Assembly (NCBI GenBank): GCA_900105225.1
Contig: LT629764.1
Coordinates: 3,926,501 to 3,990,500, forward strand
Source: Paenibacillaceae bacterium GAS479
GTDB taxonomy: Bacteria; Bacillota; Bacilli; Paenibacillales; Paenibacillaceae
DNA: 64,000 nt
Reading direction: 5' to 3'
Shown: piece after piece, positions 44,935 to 53,666 of the stretch
How positions within the stretch are numbered: the stretch's first letter is position 1
How the letters are laid out: every line of letters begins with the position of its first letter
Notes under the pieces: generated by a model
Told to the model about the DNA's origin: nothing
Database searches by the model: none
What the model saw: the letters and a program-made list of their open reading frames with translations, nothing else
Position numbers and translations under genes: made by a program

Positions 44935-45080
44935 AACCAGGTCTCCTCTCAAATGTAGGGACGAATGCTGCTCCTCTCAGCATAGCCTGGTATGGATATG
45001 TTTTCCATAAAGGTGAGAGAATGTTCTGTATTCCGTCACCATTCCGTGCATGTGGTTGTGCGCAGCCATGCCGGATCGAA

Positions 45081-45109
45081 AAGACATTGTGGCGCGGATT
45101 GGATATAAT
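45081..45109 (+). promoter_or_regulatory. Promoter of the ytoI-like gene
   Basis: AAGACA and the consensus TATAAT are 17 bases apart. The expected start of transcription, near 45116, implies that translation begins at 45158 or 45197 and not at the further upstream in-frame codons. Confidence 0.6.
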
Positions 45110-45157
45110 TATGTAATGAAGCGCAGGGCGCAGGAAAGGCGGAGAATCCCGACAGCT

Positions 45158-46507
45158 ATGCCACATGATTCTAACCCACCGGCATCGTTTGAGACGATGA
45201 CCAAGCATGAACAGCTGATTCGGCATATCGAGGCGCTGGAGCCCGGCACGCGCATTTCCGTACGCGGCATCGCCCGTGACAAGGAAGTTAGCGAGGGCAC
45301 AGCATACAAGGCGATTAAGGAAGCCGAGGAGCTCGGAATCGTCGCCACCAAAAAAAGAATTGGCACCGTACGGGTCCATAAATCCCGGCGTGTATCTCTA
45401 GAAGGACTTACTTTCGGCGATGTCGCCGACATCGTGGAAGGACAGCTGCTCGGCGGAGCCGGGGGCCTTCAGCGGACGCTGCACAAGTTCGTCATCGGAG
45501 CGATGGAGCTTGATGCCATGCTTCGCTACATTAATGAAGACAGCCTGCTCATCGTCGGCAACCGCGAGGAGGCGCATCGTTTAGCATTGGAGCAAGGAGC
45601 CGGAGTGCTCATCACAGGCGGCTTTGATACGAGCCCGGCAGTCAAGCGGTTAGCGGACACGAGAGGGCTGCCGATTATCGTGTCCCGTCACGATACGTTT
45701 ACAGTCGCATCGATGATTAATCGTGCGATGTACGACCGACTCATCAAGCAAAAAATAGTTCTAATCGAAGACATTATGAGCTTCGGCCGCCCTGCCGACG
45801 TGCTGAAGCACGGTGATACGGCGGCGGATTTTCACCGGTTGGCCGGACTTACGGGAAGCTTCCGCTTTCCCGTGCTTGATGACCGCGGCCGGGTGAGCGG
45901 CATGATGACGGCCAAGGACGCTGCGGGTTCCGAGCCGGATAACCCGGTTGAACGGCTGATGACGCGCCATCCCATCACGGCGGCGCCGAACATAACGGTC
46001 ACCTCCGCCGCCCATACGATGGCGGCGGAAGGCATCGACCTGCTGCCAGTCGTTGACCGGCATCGCCGGCTGCTTGGCGTCATCACTCGCCAAGAAGTGC
46101 TTGAGGCCATGCGCATTACCGGCCGACAGGGAGAATCAGGCGAGACGTTCGATGATCTGATCGTCGCTGGCTTCAAGCCTGCCGAAGGTGAAGCTGGCGG
46201 CTTCTGCTATAAGGGTGTCGCCGCTGCACAAATGTCCGGTACGCCGGGAACGGTTTCGGAAGGCGTGTTGTCGACACTGATGCTTCAAGCAGCGCGCCGC
46301 ATGGTACGCGAAAGCGGCCGCAGCGACCATATGATCGAGAGTATGACGACCTATTTTATACGTCCGGTCCCGATTGACGCGGAGCTCACGCTTGAACCAA
46401 CCGTGCTGGAGCTGAGTCGCAAAACCGCTAAGCTAGAAATTCAGCTGTCCGACTCCGCTGGAGTCGCGGCTAAGGCAATTCTCTCTATGCAGCTAATGGA
46501 CGGCTAA
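45158..46507 (+). CDS. ytoI: YtoI-like protein: HTH, DRTGG, paired CBS and hot-dog domains
   Basis: 449 residues. An N-terminal winged helix (KHEQLIRHIEALEPGTRISV, SEGTAYKAIKEAEELG) is followed by a DRTGG-like region (LLIVGNREEAHRLALEQGAG), two CBS motifs (FPVLDDRGRVSGMMTAKDA and LLPVVDRHRRLLGVITRQE) and a hot-dog thioesterase-like domain (LMLQAARRMVRESGRSD). B. subtilis YtoI has this order and a length of about 440. The start is not fixed: 45197 (MTKHEQL) would match the family best, 45158 has AGGAAAGGCGGAG 13 bases upstream. CBS pairs suggest nucleotide sensing. Confidence 0.85.
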   Translation: MPHDSNPPASFETMTKHEQLIRHIEALEPGTRISVRGIARDKEVSEGTAYKAIKEAEELGIVATKKRIGTVRVHKSRRVSLEGLTFGDVADIVEGQLLGGAGGLQRTLHKFVIGAMELDAMLRYINEDSLLIVGNREEAHRLALEQGAGVLITGGFDTSPAVKRLADTRGLPIIVSRHDTFTVASMINRAMYDRLIKQKIVLIEDIMSFGRPADVLKHGDTAADFHRLAGLTGSFRFPVLDDRGRVSGMMTAKDAAGSEPDNPVERLMTRHPITAAPNITVTSAAHTMAAEGIDLLPVVDRHRRLLGVITRQEVLEAMRITGRQGESGETFDDLIVAGFKPAEGEAGGFCYKGVAAAQMSGTPGTVSEGVLSTLMLQAARRMVRESGRSDHMIESMTTYFIRPVPIDAELTLEPTVLELSRKTAKLEIQLSDSAGVAAKAILSMQLMDG

Positions 46508-46683
46508 TTGCTGCGGTATTTTTCGGTGAATGGACACATGCCGTAGCTCTTAAGAGTCATGTTCCTTCCATTTCATTGGGAGAGAATAAGGAAGAATGGT
46601 CACAGGCGATACCTCATCATACAAAGCTTGTCCCGGCCAGAGGCTGGTCAATTGGGGGCGAATGAAGAAGGGAGGGACAGAGC

Positions 46684-48195
46684 ATTAAGGTCAAAAAGAG
46701 GTACTATCCTACCCTTACCCCGGCCTGGAAGCGCCGGCGTGAGATTATTCTGTTAGCTTTTGCAATCGTAATAACTACGATGCTGGATGGGACAGCCTCG
46801 GGCAAGGCTGCTGATAAAGTGTCAGCGGCAGCTACGAGCATGGAAGGGCAGGCCAACGCGGTCTCTGAGACTTCGTCGGTAGCCAAACCTGCGTCTGCGT
46901 CTTCATCGGAAGCGGCGGCGAGCAAGGGAACTGCGGCATCGGCTGCAGCAGGCTCCCTTCAAAAGCTTATCGACGCTGCGCCGAGCGGCACTACAATCCA
47001 ATTGCCGGCCGGCAGTTATGCACAGTCGATCGTCATCTCCAAGCCACTGAGGGTCGAAGCGCAGGACGTCACGCTGACCGGAAACGGCAGCGATGCACCG
47101 GTTGCTACAATTAAAGCGAAAGGCGCATCGCTGATCGGTCTGACCGCAGAGAAGGACACACGAGGCAAGGCTCCGGCCGTCCTAGTGGCTGCGGATAATG
47201 TTGTTCTGGACGGGCTGAAAGTCATATCACGTTCTCTCGGCATCCAGCTCCAGAGCTCGGAAGGCTCCACTATCCGGGGCTCGGTCGTCGAGCCTCCTGC
47301 CGATCTGCTCGGCCGTGCAGCGCGCGCTTCAGACAGCCGTAACGGCATCGACCTGTATCGGTCGAACGGCAACCTTATCGAGAACAACCGTGTGAGCAGC
47401 ATGTTTGATGGGATTTATTTGGAAGGCAGCAATAACAACACGGTCCGCGGCAATGGGATCGACTACTCCCGATATGGCATCCACTTGATGTACACCAAGC
47501 GCAGCGTCGTCACCGATAACAGCGGTTCCTACAATGTGACCGGAATCATGGCGATGATGGTCAAAGGGTCCGAACTGACCGGCAATGCATTCAGCCGTCA
47601 GAGCGGCAGTGTTAATTCGCAGGGTATGCTGTTTTATCAGGTGGAGGGCACGAGGGTAGAGGATAATGTGATGAATGGCAACCGTGTCGGGATGTATATC
47701 GAACGATCCGAGGGCAATGAATGGATCAACAACGACATCTCGTATAACTTTGTCGGCATCCAGCTGCTGGATTCCAAGGACAACCGACTCAAGAACAATC
47801 GATTCGTATCCAATGTCATTGAGACTCAGGCGGATGGTAGTCGTGACAATGAGCTGCAGGGCAATTACTGGGATGCTTTCCAAGGACTCGATCCCAACGG
47901 CGACGGAAGCAGCGATCTGGCCTACTTGATGAATCCGTTTTTTCAGCGGTTGACCAAGGATAACTCAGCCTATCAGATCTTTTTCCAGTCGCCGGGTATG
48001 AAGTTCCTCGAGAGTCTGCTCGCTTCCGGGCAGCAGAACTGGTCGCGCGACAGCGCTCCGCTCATGGAGCCTCCTCTGGAGCTTGGCAGCAAGTCTCAGC
48101 CTACTGAAGCGCCGATGGCGGCAACCGCTGCAGCGGGAATGGCGCTTTTGGCAGGAGCATCAATAATCATTTATACGGGGGTTAGAAGAAAATGA
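46684..48195 (+). CDS. nosD: NosD-like periplasmic copper-processing protein
   Basis: Parallel beta-helix protein (repeats such as NRVSSMFDGIYLEGSNNNTV, DSRNGIDLYRSNGNLIENN) of the NosD family, needed to assemble the copper centre of nitrous oxide reductase. A C-terminal membrane segment (AATAAAGMALLAGASIIIY) anchors it. The signal peptide RRREIILLAFAIVITTML lies upstream of the first ATG (46780), and no ATG, GTG or TTG exists between it and the preceding in-frame stop. GGGAGGG lies seven bases before an ATT at 46684, which I take as the putative start (503 residues). The next gene overlaps by four bases. Confidence 0.8.
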   Translation: MKVKKRYYPTLTPAWKRRREIILLAFAIVITTMLDGTASGKAADKVSAAATSMEGQANAVSETSSVAKPASASSSEAAASKGTAASAAAGSLQKLIDAAPSGTTIQLPAGSYAQSIVISKPLRVEAQDVTLTGNGSDAPVATIKAKGASLIGLTAEKDTRGKAPAVLVAADNVVLDGLKVISRSLGIQLQSSEGSTIRGSVVEPPADLLGRAARASDSRNGIDLYRSNGNLIENNRVSSMFDGIYLEGSNNNTVRGNGIDYSRYGIHLMYTKRSVVTDNSGSYNVTGIMAMMVKGSELTGNAFSRQSGSVNSQGMLFYQVEGTRVEDNVMNGNRVGMYIERSEGNEWINNDISYNFVGIQLLDSKDNRLKNNRFVSNVIETQADGSRDNELQGNYWDAFQGLDPNGDGSSDLAYLMNPFFQRLTKDNSAYQIFFQSPGMKFLESLLASGQQNWSRDSAPLMEPPLELGSKSQPTEAPMAATAAAGMALLAGASIIIYTGVRRK

Positions 48196-48797
48196 AAAAA
48201 AGAATGACAGCGATGCTGATGGTCGCTTTGACCATCATGTTAATAGCAGCCGGCTGCGGTAAAGCGGGCCATGAGCCGATAGCGGTTGATGAATCGGTCG
48301 ATAAATGTGCGATCTGTAATATGGCGGTCCGGGATGACGCTTATGCGGTACAGTTGACAACTAAAGAAGGTAAAACCTTTAAATTCGATGATATCGGCTG
48401 CATGAACGATTGGAAGAGCAAAAATGCCGATGCTGCTATAAGCGCAGAGTACGTCCGTGATTACAACGACAAGGCGTGGGTTGCCTACAACGATGCGTAT
48501 TATGTTTACGATGCGGATTTCAAGTCGCCAATGGCTTACGGAGTGTACAGCTTCAAGGATAAAAAGGCTGCGGAGTCTTTCGTAGGCGAGCAGGGCAAGG
48601 GCAAACTGATGACGGCCCAGGAGCTGGGTTCCCATAATTGGGCGCAAAACAAAGAACAAATGAATATGGGCGGTTCCGATCATGAAGAAGGTATGGACAT
48701 GGGAACGAATGAAGGAGCGGAAATGGACATGGGAGCCAATGAAGGCTCCGGCATGGACATGAGCGGAAATACATCCACTAATTCCGGTTCCCACTAA
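48192..48797 (+). CDS. nosL: NosL copper-binding lipoprotein with Met/Asp-rich tail
   Basis: 201 residues. The lipobox LIAAGC gives lipid-modified C22. KCAICNMAVRDDAYAVQL and FDDIGCMNDW are the copper-binding hallmarks of NosL; NosL delivers Cu(I) to the nitrous oxide reductase maturation system. The last 45 residues are an extension of repeats like GMDMGTNEGAEMDMG, rich in Met, Asp and Gly, which could hold extra copper. The start overlaps nosD (ATGA). Confidence 0.9.
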   Translation: MKKRMTAMLMVALTIMLIAAGCGKAGHEPIAVDESVDKCAICNMAVRDDAYAVQLTTKEGKTFKFDDIGCMNDWKSKNADAAISAEYVRDYNDKAWVAYNDAYYVYDADFKSPMAYGVYSFKDKKAAESFVGEQGKGKLMTAQELGSHNWAQNKEQMNMGGSDHEEGMDMGTNEGAEMDMGANEGSGMDMSGNTSTNSGSH

Positions 48798-48800
48798 ACG

Positions 48801-49619
48801 ATGAATATACTCCACATTGCGCGCAGAGAGATCAAGCTCGGCTTCCGCAATCCGTGGTCCTACTCTTTTCTCGCGCTGTTCACCGTATTCACGCTGCTGC
48901 TTTTGATGATCGGTGCCCAGCGCTCAGGATCGGGATATACGAGTACAACAGGCTCCATGCTGAATTTGATTCTGTATCTGTTGCCGCTTATGACATTGCT
49001 CATCGGATCCTTCTCTTTGACGGCGGAAAAAGAAGAGGGAAGCTGGCAGCTCATCTCCACCTATTCGCTGCGGACGCTCTCCTTCATCGCCGGCAAATAC
49101 GCCGGCCTGACCGTTGTGCTGGCAGCTATAGTTAGCTTCGCTTATGGGGTTAGCGGAGTCGTGGGGGCGGTACTCGGAAGCGGCTTTGATCTCAAAACGC
49201 TTGGTTTGTTCCTCGTGTTCTCACTGCTGTTAGTGCTGCTCTATCTTGCCGTAGCGCTGCTGATCGGCACTTTTGCGGCGAACCGTTGGCAGGCGCTGAC
49301 TTACGCGGTCGCCTTCTGGTTTTTCACTGTAATTGGTTGGCCGGCGCTGTTAATCGCGGTGCTTGGCTTCCTGCCTTATTTGATGATCAAACCAGCGCTA
49401 GTCGCGCTGACGTTCCTCAATCCAGCGGAGCTCGTACGACTGTTCGTCGTCGTTAAGCTTGGCGGCGGCACCATATTGGGACCGGAGTATTACCAGTGGG
49501 TAACGGTCATGCAAAAATCGACTGGATCGCTGTTGTTTGCAGGCCTTTGCCTGCTGTGGATTGGTGTGGCTGGAGGAATCGCCGTATGGGCGTGGGAGAG
49601 GGGGAGATACCGTGCATAA
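48801..49619 (+). CDS. nosY: NosY-like ABC-2 permease
   Basis: 272 residues with six membrane segments; the first follows ARREIKLGFRNPWSYSF, typical of NosY, and LTAEKEEGSWQLISTYSL is the family loop. It partners the NosF ATPase to supply an unidentified sulfur species to the copper site. It overlaps the nosF start by 8 bases. Confidence 0.9.
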   Translation: MNILHIARREIKLGFRNPWSYSFLALFTVFTLLLLMIGAQRSGSGYTSTTGSMLNLILYLLPLMTLLIGSFSLTAEKEEGSWQLISTYSLRTLSFIAGKYAGLTVVLAAIVSFAYGVSGVVGAVLGSGFDLKTLGLFLVFSLLLVLLYLAVALLIGTFAANRWQALTYAVAFWFFTVIGWPALLIAVLGFLPYLMIKPALVALTFLNPAELVRLFVVVKLGGGTILGPEYYQWVTVMQKSTGSLLFAGLCLLWIGVAGGIAVWAWERGRYRA

Positions 49620-50355
49620 GCCAGTTCTGCTCGTTGAAGGCGTGGATAAAAGCATTAAAGGGCAGCACATCGTGCGGGACATCTCTCTCACGATGCAGCA
49701 AGGGAGCGTCCTCGCGCTGTGCGGCGGCAACGGTGCGGGCAAAAGTACGCTGCTGCGCATGGTAATGGGAATTTTGCAGCCAACTTCCGGGGTCATTCAA
49801 GTAGATGGATTGAGCTGGAAAGAGAATCGCAATGCCTACGCCGATAAGCTTGGGTATATGCCGGATGACTACGCCTTTGCCAAAGGGCTGACTGCTTGGG
49901 AAACGCTGCATTTCTGGGCTTCGCTGCGCGGACTACCTCGTAGTCGGACGGAGGAGGCGCTTGAGGAAGTCGGCCTTGCGGAGGTGCGGAACAAAAACGT
50001 GACCGCTTTTTCCAAAGGAATGAGGCAGCGCCTTTTATTCGCTCAAGCGATGCTGGCCAAGCCGCCTCTGCTCGTCCTCGACGAGCCGACCAACGGTCTA
50101 GATCCGTACTGGATGGACTCCTTTGTGGAGCTTGTGAACAAGCTTCGCCGTGAAGGGCATTCTGTGATTTACTCTACGCATCAGTTGCCAGTGGCCGAGG
50201 CTTCCGCCGATTATGTCTTATTCATGCAAGAAGGAGCAGCGGTAAGACAAGGAACGGTGGCTTCGCTGTTGGAGCAGTACGGACCTGGAGGGTTGCATGC
50301 GGCTTTCACAGAAAGTCGTATGCAGCCTGGAAGCCGCGGGCAGGTAGAAGCTTGA
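49612..50355 (+). CDS. nosF: NosF-like ABC transporter ATPase
   Basis: 247 residues from a GTG with GGGGGAG upstream. Walker A is GGNGAGKST (38-46), the signature loop is FSKGMRQRLLFA and Walker B with its glutamate is LLVLDEPTNGLDP, followed by the switch histidine in YSTHQ. All ATPase elements are intact. Its stop TGA overlaps the ATG of a small downstream ORF (TGATG region), so translation may continue into the repeated leader. Confidence 0.92.
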   Translation: MHKPVLLVEGVDKSIKGQHIVRDISLTMQQGSVLALCGGNGAGKSTLLRMVMGILQPTSGVIQVDGLSWKENRNAYADKLGYMPDDYAFAKGLTAWETLHFWASLRGLPRSRTEEALEEVGLAEVRNKNVTAFSKGMRQRLLFAQAMLAKPPLLVLDEPTNGLDPYWMDSFVELVNKLRREGHSVIYSTHQLPVAEASADYVLFMQEGAAVRQGTVASLLEQYGPGGLHAAFTESRMQPGSRGQVEA

Positions 50356-50559
50356 TGAGCCGTCGAAGTGCTAAGGGGACGGCGATAGAGAGGAATACTG
50401 GATTGGCGGGAAGAGAGCGCGTGGTGAGTCGTCGATCTGATAGAAGGACGGCGATAAAGCAGAATGCTGGATTAGCGGGAGAGGGAGCGCGATGAGTCGT
50501 CGATCTGATAAAAGGATGACGATAAAGCAGAATGTTGGATTAGCGGGAGAGGGAACGCG
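50355..50559 (+). repeat. Three 68-69-bp tandem copies of the TlpA start region, coding chained small ORFs
   Basis: Units start at 50355, 50424 and 50492, each beginning with ATG/GTG-AG(C/T)-CGT-CGA, the same codons that begin the TlpA gene at 50560, and each of the last two ending in GGGAGAGGGA, a ribosome binding site. They give one ORF of 46 codons (50355-50495) and one of 23 (50492-50563), the starts and stops overlapping as ATGA with each other and with TlpA, and with the nosF stop. No family is recognised for the peptides. Confidence 0.8.
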
Positions 50560-51150
50560 ATGAGTCGTCGACCTATATGGAGCAAGCGCCGTCTGCTGTC
50601 TGTTGTTTCCGTGTTGCTGCTAGTTGCGGCAGGACTTTCTGGGATGTTGCTCGTCAAGCAGAATTCAGACAGAGAAAAACCAGGCCGTGTTGCTGAAGGA
50701 TCTCCTGCACCAGAGATCGCGATTGCTGTACCGGGCTCTGGTGAGCGCGTCCAGTTGTCGGATTTTAAAGGCCGGACAGTACTTGTTCATTTTTGGGCAA
50801 GCTGGTGCGTCCCCTGCAAAAGAGAGCTGCCACTGATCGATAAAGCTGCACATCTTACATCTAAAGGTGATCATAAAGACGAGGCTGGTGCCGCATCCGG
50901 CGCCGGTAACGAGCAGGAGATCCTTGCCATCAATGTTGGGGAGAGCCGCGGGACGATCAACGAGTTTACCGGCGAGACCGGTATTTCTATGCCAATTGTG
51001 TCTGACGTGACCGGGCAGGCGGCTGAGGCTTTCCGGGTACGAGCTTTGCCAGCCTCGTTCATCATTTCTCCGGACGGCCGCATTTCTCAAATTATTCAAG
51101 GTGAGTTTACCAGCGTGGAAGAAATCCAGGCCGCTCTGGACGCGGGCTGA
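50560..51150 (+). CDS. TlpA/ResA-like thiol-disulfide protein
   Basis: 196 residues. An N-terminal membrane anchor (LLSVVSVLLLVAAGLSGMLL) is followed by a thioredoxin fold with WASWCVPCK (C83, C86), AINVGES and the cis-proline region RALPASFII. It acts outside the membrane, probably reducing cysteines for copper-protein or cytochrome maturation, which fits the nos-type genes before it. GGGAGAGGGA precedes the ATG. The start region is triplicated upstream. Confidence 0.88.
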   Translation: MSRRPIWSKRRLLSVVSVLLLVAAGLSGMLLVKQNSDREKPGRVAEGSPAPEIAIAVPGSGERVQLSDFKGRTVLVHFWASWCVPCKRELPLIDKAAHLTSKGDHKDEAGAASGAGNEQEILAINVGESRGTINEFTGETGISMPIVSDVTGQAAEAFRVRALPASFIISPDGRISQIIQGEFTSVEEIQAALDAG

Positions 51151-51227
51151 AGGAGCTTTGCGCGGGGGAGCTCCGCTTGAGGGAGCCGGCAATTCGCCTA
51201 AGAGTTTGGAATAAGTCGTGTGGGCAT

Positions 51228-51278
51228 AAAAGAAGGTGTTCCCCAGTCCTTTTAAAGGACTGGGGAACACCTTCTTTT
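51228..51278. terminator. Long palindromic terminator
   Basis: A perfect 25-bp stem, AAAAGAAGGTGTTCCCCAGT on the left arm mirrored on the right, with a T run on both strands. The rest of the gap from 51151 to 51564 is mainly the repeat array starting at 51301. Confidence 0.92.
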
Positions 51279-51300
51279 CATTCGTAGACTTATAAGAACC

Positions 51301-51475
51301 AAGTAGCAAAAGCTACTTGAATGGTCCGAACCCTCGGCGTGACGGAGGAACCAAGTAACAAAAGTTACTTGAAAGAGCCGCCCCCCGTCGCAGCGGCAGA
51401 AGCAAGTAGCCAAAGCTACTTGAACGAGCAAAACTCCGCTACAGCAGCAGAGCCAAGTAACAAAGTTACTTGATT
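51301..51475. repeat. 51-bp repeat array with palindromic core (array A, 4 copies)
   Basis: Cores begin at 51301, 51353, 51404 and 51455, spaced 51-52 bases. They read AAGTAGC-AAAA-GCTACTT, AAGTAAC-AAAA-GTTACTT, AAGTAGC-CAAA-GCTACTT and AAGTAAC-AAA-GTTACTT. When one arm changes from GC to AC the other changes from GC to GT, so pairing is kept. The same core makes up array B at 59376. Confidence 0.85.
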
Positions 51476-51564
51476 TGCCGCCGTAGCGGGGTTGAATATG
51501 CCAAAACCCATCCGCGGTGGGCCTGTCCGCAGCAGCTACCTGCCTAAGCACACCCAAGCCGCCC

Positions 51565-52050
51565 TTAGTGATGCGGCGCGGCTGGAGCTGCAGGTGCGGC
51601 GTCACTTTGCTTCTCAAGCTCGGCCAAATGTTCAATCGCATTCGCGCCTATGGCGAAGCGCTTGGACGGCATGATCTCATACTCCGTGGAGACACCGCTG
51701 AACTTCACCCGGTACACGCCTTCGGTGCCTGCCGGCTGCGTGACGGTGTAAGTTCCGGGAGCTGTCAACTTAGCTTCGGCGTTAACTGCTGGGGAGGAGC
51801 CATCCTCCGGCCAAAATTGAAAGCTAGTTTTGTAAAATTCGTCGTAAGGCTTGCCATTTTCCTCTACGAGGATTGTGAAGCGGCTCGCTTCGCCGGGTTG
51901 TAGCTTATCCGGAATTTGCAGGTCTACGGTCAAATGCGGAATCATGCCCTTGTCATCTTGGCCCGACGTGTTGGCCTGGCAGCCCCCAAGCAACAGGGAG
52001 GCGGACGCCAGTAGAGCTATTCCGACCAGTGTCATTTTTTTCTTCATCAT
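51565..52050 (-). CDS. FixH/YtkA-like lipoprotein
   Basis: 161 residues with signal peptide and lipobox LLGGC. The mature domain (IPHLTVDLQIPDKLQPGEAS, GTYTVTQPAGTEGVYRVKF) is the immunoglobulin-like fold of YtkA/FixH proteins, linked to copper or cytochrome oxidase assembly. The C-terminus ends in AAPAAPHH, with a possible metal-binding His pair. It lies 9 bases after the PepSY gene on the same strand, so they are probably cotranscribed. Confidence 0.78.
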   Translation of the reverse strand: MMKKKMTLVGIALLASASLLLGGCQANTSGQDDKGMIPHLTVDLQIPDKLQPGEASRFTILVEENGKPYDEFYKTSFQFWPEDGSSPAVNAEAKLTAPGTYTVTQPAGTEGVYRVKFSGVSTEYEIMPSKRFAIGANAIEHLAELEKQSDAAPAAPAAPHH

Positions 52051-52059
52051 GAGTACCTC

Positions 52060-53460
52060 CTAGGCGGAAAACCAGCGCTTCAGCGCAGGAACACGGCGGA
52101 TGACAAGCAGATCAATGGCAAGCACAATCAGAATTGATAGGCCGACCAGCGGCATAATGATACCGAGAGCGCCCATGATAATGAGCAGGCCGATTGTAAC
52201 TTTCCTGTCCCTTGGTTTGTTCGGTGCACCGAGCTTACCGGCTGGAGCGCGTTTGCGCCACATTACGTAAGAACCGGCAGAAATAAGAATCAGGCCTAGG
52301 CAGGCAATCAGCCCGAGAATCTGGTTGGCTAGACCGAATAATTTACCCTCGTGGAAAGCGATGCCGAGCATAATCACTTTACCCATAATGCCGTAATCCG
52401 CAAAGCGCACATCGGTCAACACAGCCCCACTGTACTGGTCAATATGCAGAGTTGCATTGTTAGTAGGTCTATCATCGGCAGAAGCGACGGTGAAAACACC
52501 AGCTTTACCCTCCGGCATCGAGATTGTATAAGGTTTGATCACACCCTGGCGGTCTGCTATTGCGGCAACTTCATTCAGCGACAGCCGCACATAGCCCCCT
52601 ACTGCGGATGCAGGGACGGGGATGTTCTCGGTTGCCCACGGCAAATCCTCTGCCACATCTTTGGAGAGGGTGACAGATTCCAGCGAACCCGCGCCGAACG
52701 CATTTGCCGGATAATTCGTATTCGTCGAATTGGCGATATTGTCGATTCCTTTTCCCATAACGCCCGACCAAGGCAGTCCGGTCAAAATGAGCGTCAAAAT
52801 GAGCAACGACAGCCAAAAGGCTGGTACAGCATGCATGTCTCTCCAAAACTGGCGACTGCCGCGTTTGCCGAGGCGGGGAAGAATGGTCCCCCAGATGCTA
52901 AATTTGCCTCTTGGCCACCACAGGTAAAGGCCGGTCACGATCAGGACAACGCCCCAGCTAGCGGCTAGCTCTACGATCCGGTTGGGCAGCGTACCGCTGA
53001 GCAGCAACTGGCTGTGCAGCTTTTTGAACAGCTCCGTGAACGTTTTGTCCGTGTCCAACGTACCGGTAGTACGCCCCGTATAAGGATCGGCATAGAGCGT
53101 AGTAGGAACTTCGTTTTTCACAACACTCATCTTAACGGTTGACTTGGCATCACTCGGAATGGAAAAAGACAGGATGGACAAGCCGGGATTTTCCGTGCGG
53201 ACAGCTGCAGCGAGCTGATCAGGAGCCAGACGAGTCGTTCCAACCTCTCGTACGGTCAACATATCCTTATAGAGCTGCGCTTCAATTTGCGGTTTGAATA
53301 GATAGACCGATCCGCTCAGAGCAAGAATAATCAAAAAAGGTGCAAAGATAATGCCGGCATAAAAATGCCATCTCCAAACATTCTGATACAAGGCGGGCAG
53401 CAAGCCGCGGTTTTTCTGTTTACTGGTACCAGGAGTTGTCGTTTCCAAATCTATGCTCAT
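52060..53460 (-). CDS. PepSY-associated TM family protein
   Basis: 466 residues from ATG 53460 with GAGGAG ten bases upstream; the frame is open for 170 codons further upstream but without sense. WRWHFYAGIIFAPFLIILALS starts the membrane part, two PepSY-like extracytoplasmic domains and four or more membrane segments follow (NRIVELAASWGVVLIVTGLY, DMHAVPAFWLSLLILTLIL). The family includes iron or copper reductase-linked proteins. Expected to work with the FixH/YtkA-like lipoprotein downstream. Confidence 0.85.
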   Translation of the reverse strand: MSIDLETTTPGTSKQKNRGLLPALYQNVWRWHFYAGIIFAPFLIILALSGSVYLFKPQIEAQLYKDMLTVREVGTTRLAPDQLAAAVRTENPGLSILSFSIPSDAKSTVKMSVVKNEVPTTLYADPYTGRTTGTLDTDKTFTELFKKLHSQLLLSGTLPNRIVELAASWGVVLIVTGLYLWWPRGKFSIWGTILPRLGKRGSRQFWRDMHAVPAFWLSLLILTLILTGLPWSGVMGKGIDNIANSTNTNYPANAFGAGSLESVTLSKDVAEDLPWATENIPVPASAVGGYVRLSLNEVAAIADRQGVIKPYTISMPEGKAGVFTVASADDRPTNNATLHIDQYSGAVLTDVRFADYGIMGKVIMLGIAFHEGKLFGLANQILGLIACLGLILISAGSYVMWRKRAPAGKLGAPNKPRDRKVTIGLLIIMGALGIIMPLVGLSILIVLAIDLLVIRRVPALKRWFSA

Positions 53461-53666
53461 CTTTCCATAACTCCTCATTTCTCGGGTGATTAGCTCAACT
53501 AAATTAGTATAGAGGGCTTGGCGTAGATCGGCATGACTCTTTCTAGCTATGGGGCCAAAAAATGAGGTAGAAATGATTGGCTTGTCAGGAAATAGTCTGC
53601 GAAAAGCGAAAAAGGCGCGCATCAAGCGGCCTGAGCCGTCCAAGGCGCGCCCCTCCGAGAGGCGAT

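Noticed and set aside
51301-51475. CRISPR array
   Set aside because: The repeats have a short palindromic core with variable arms and repeated, not unique, spacers; no cas genes are present.
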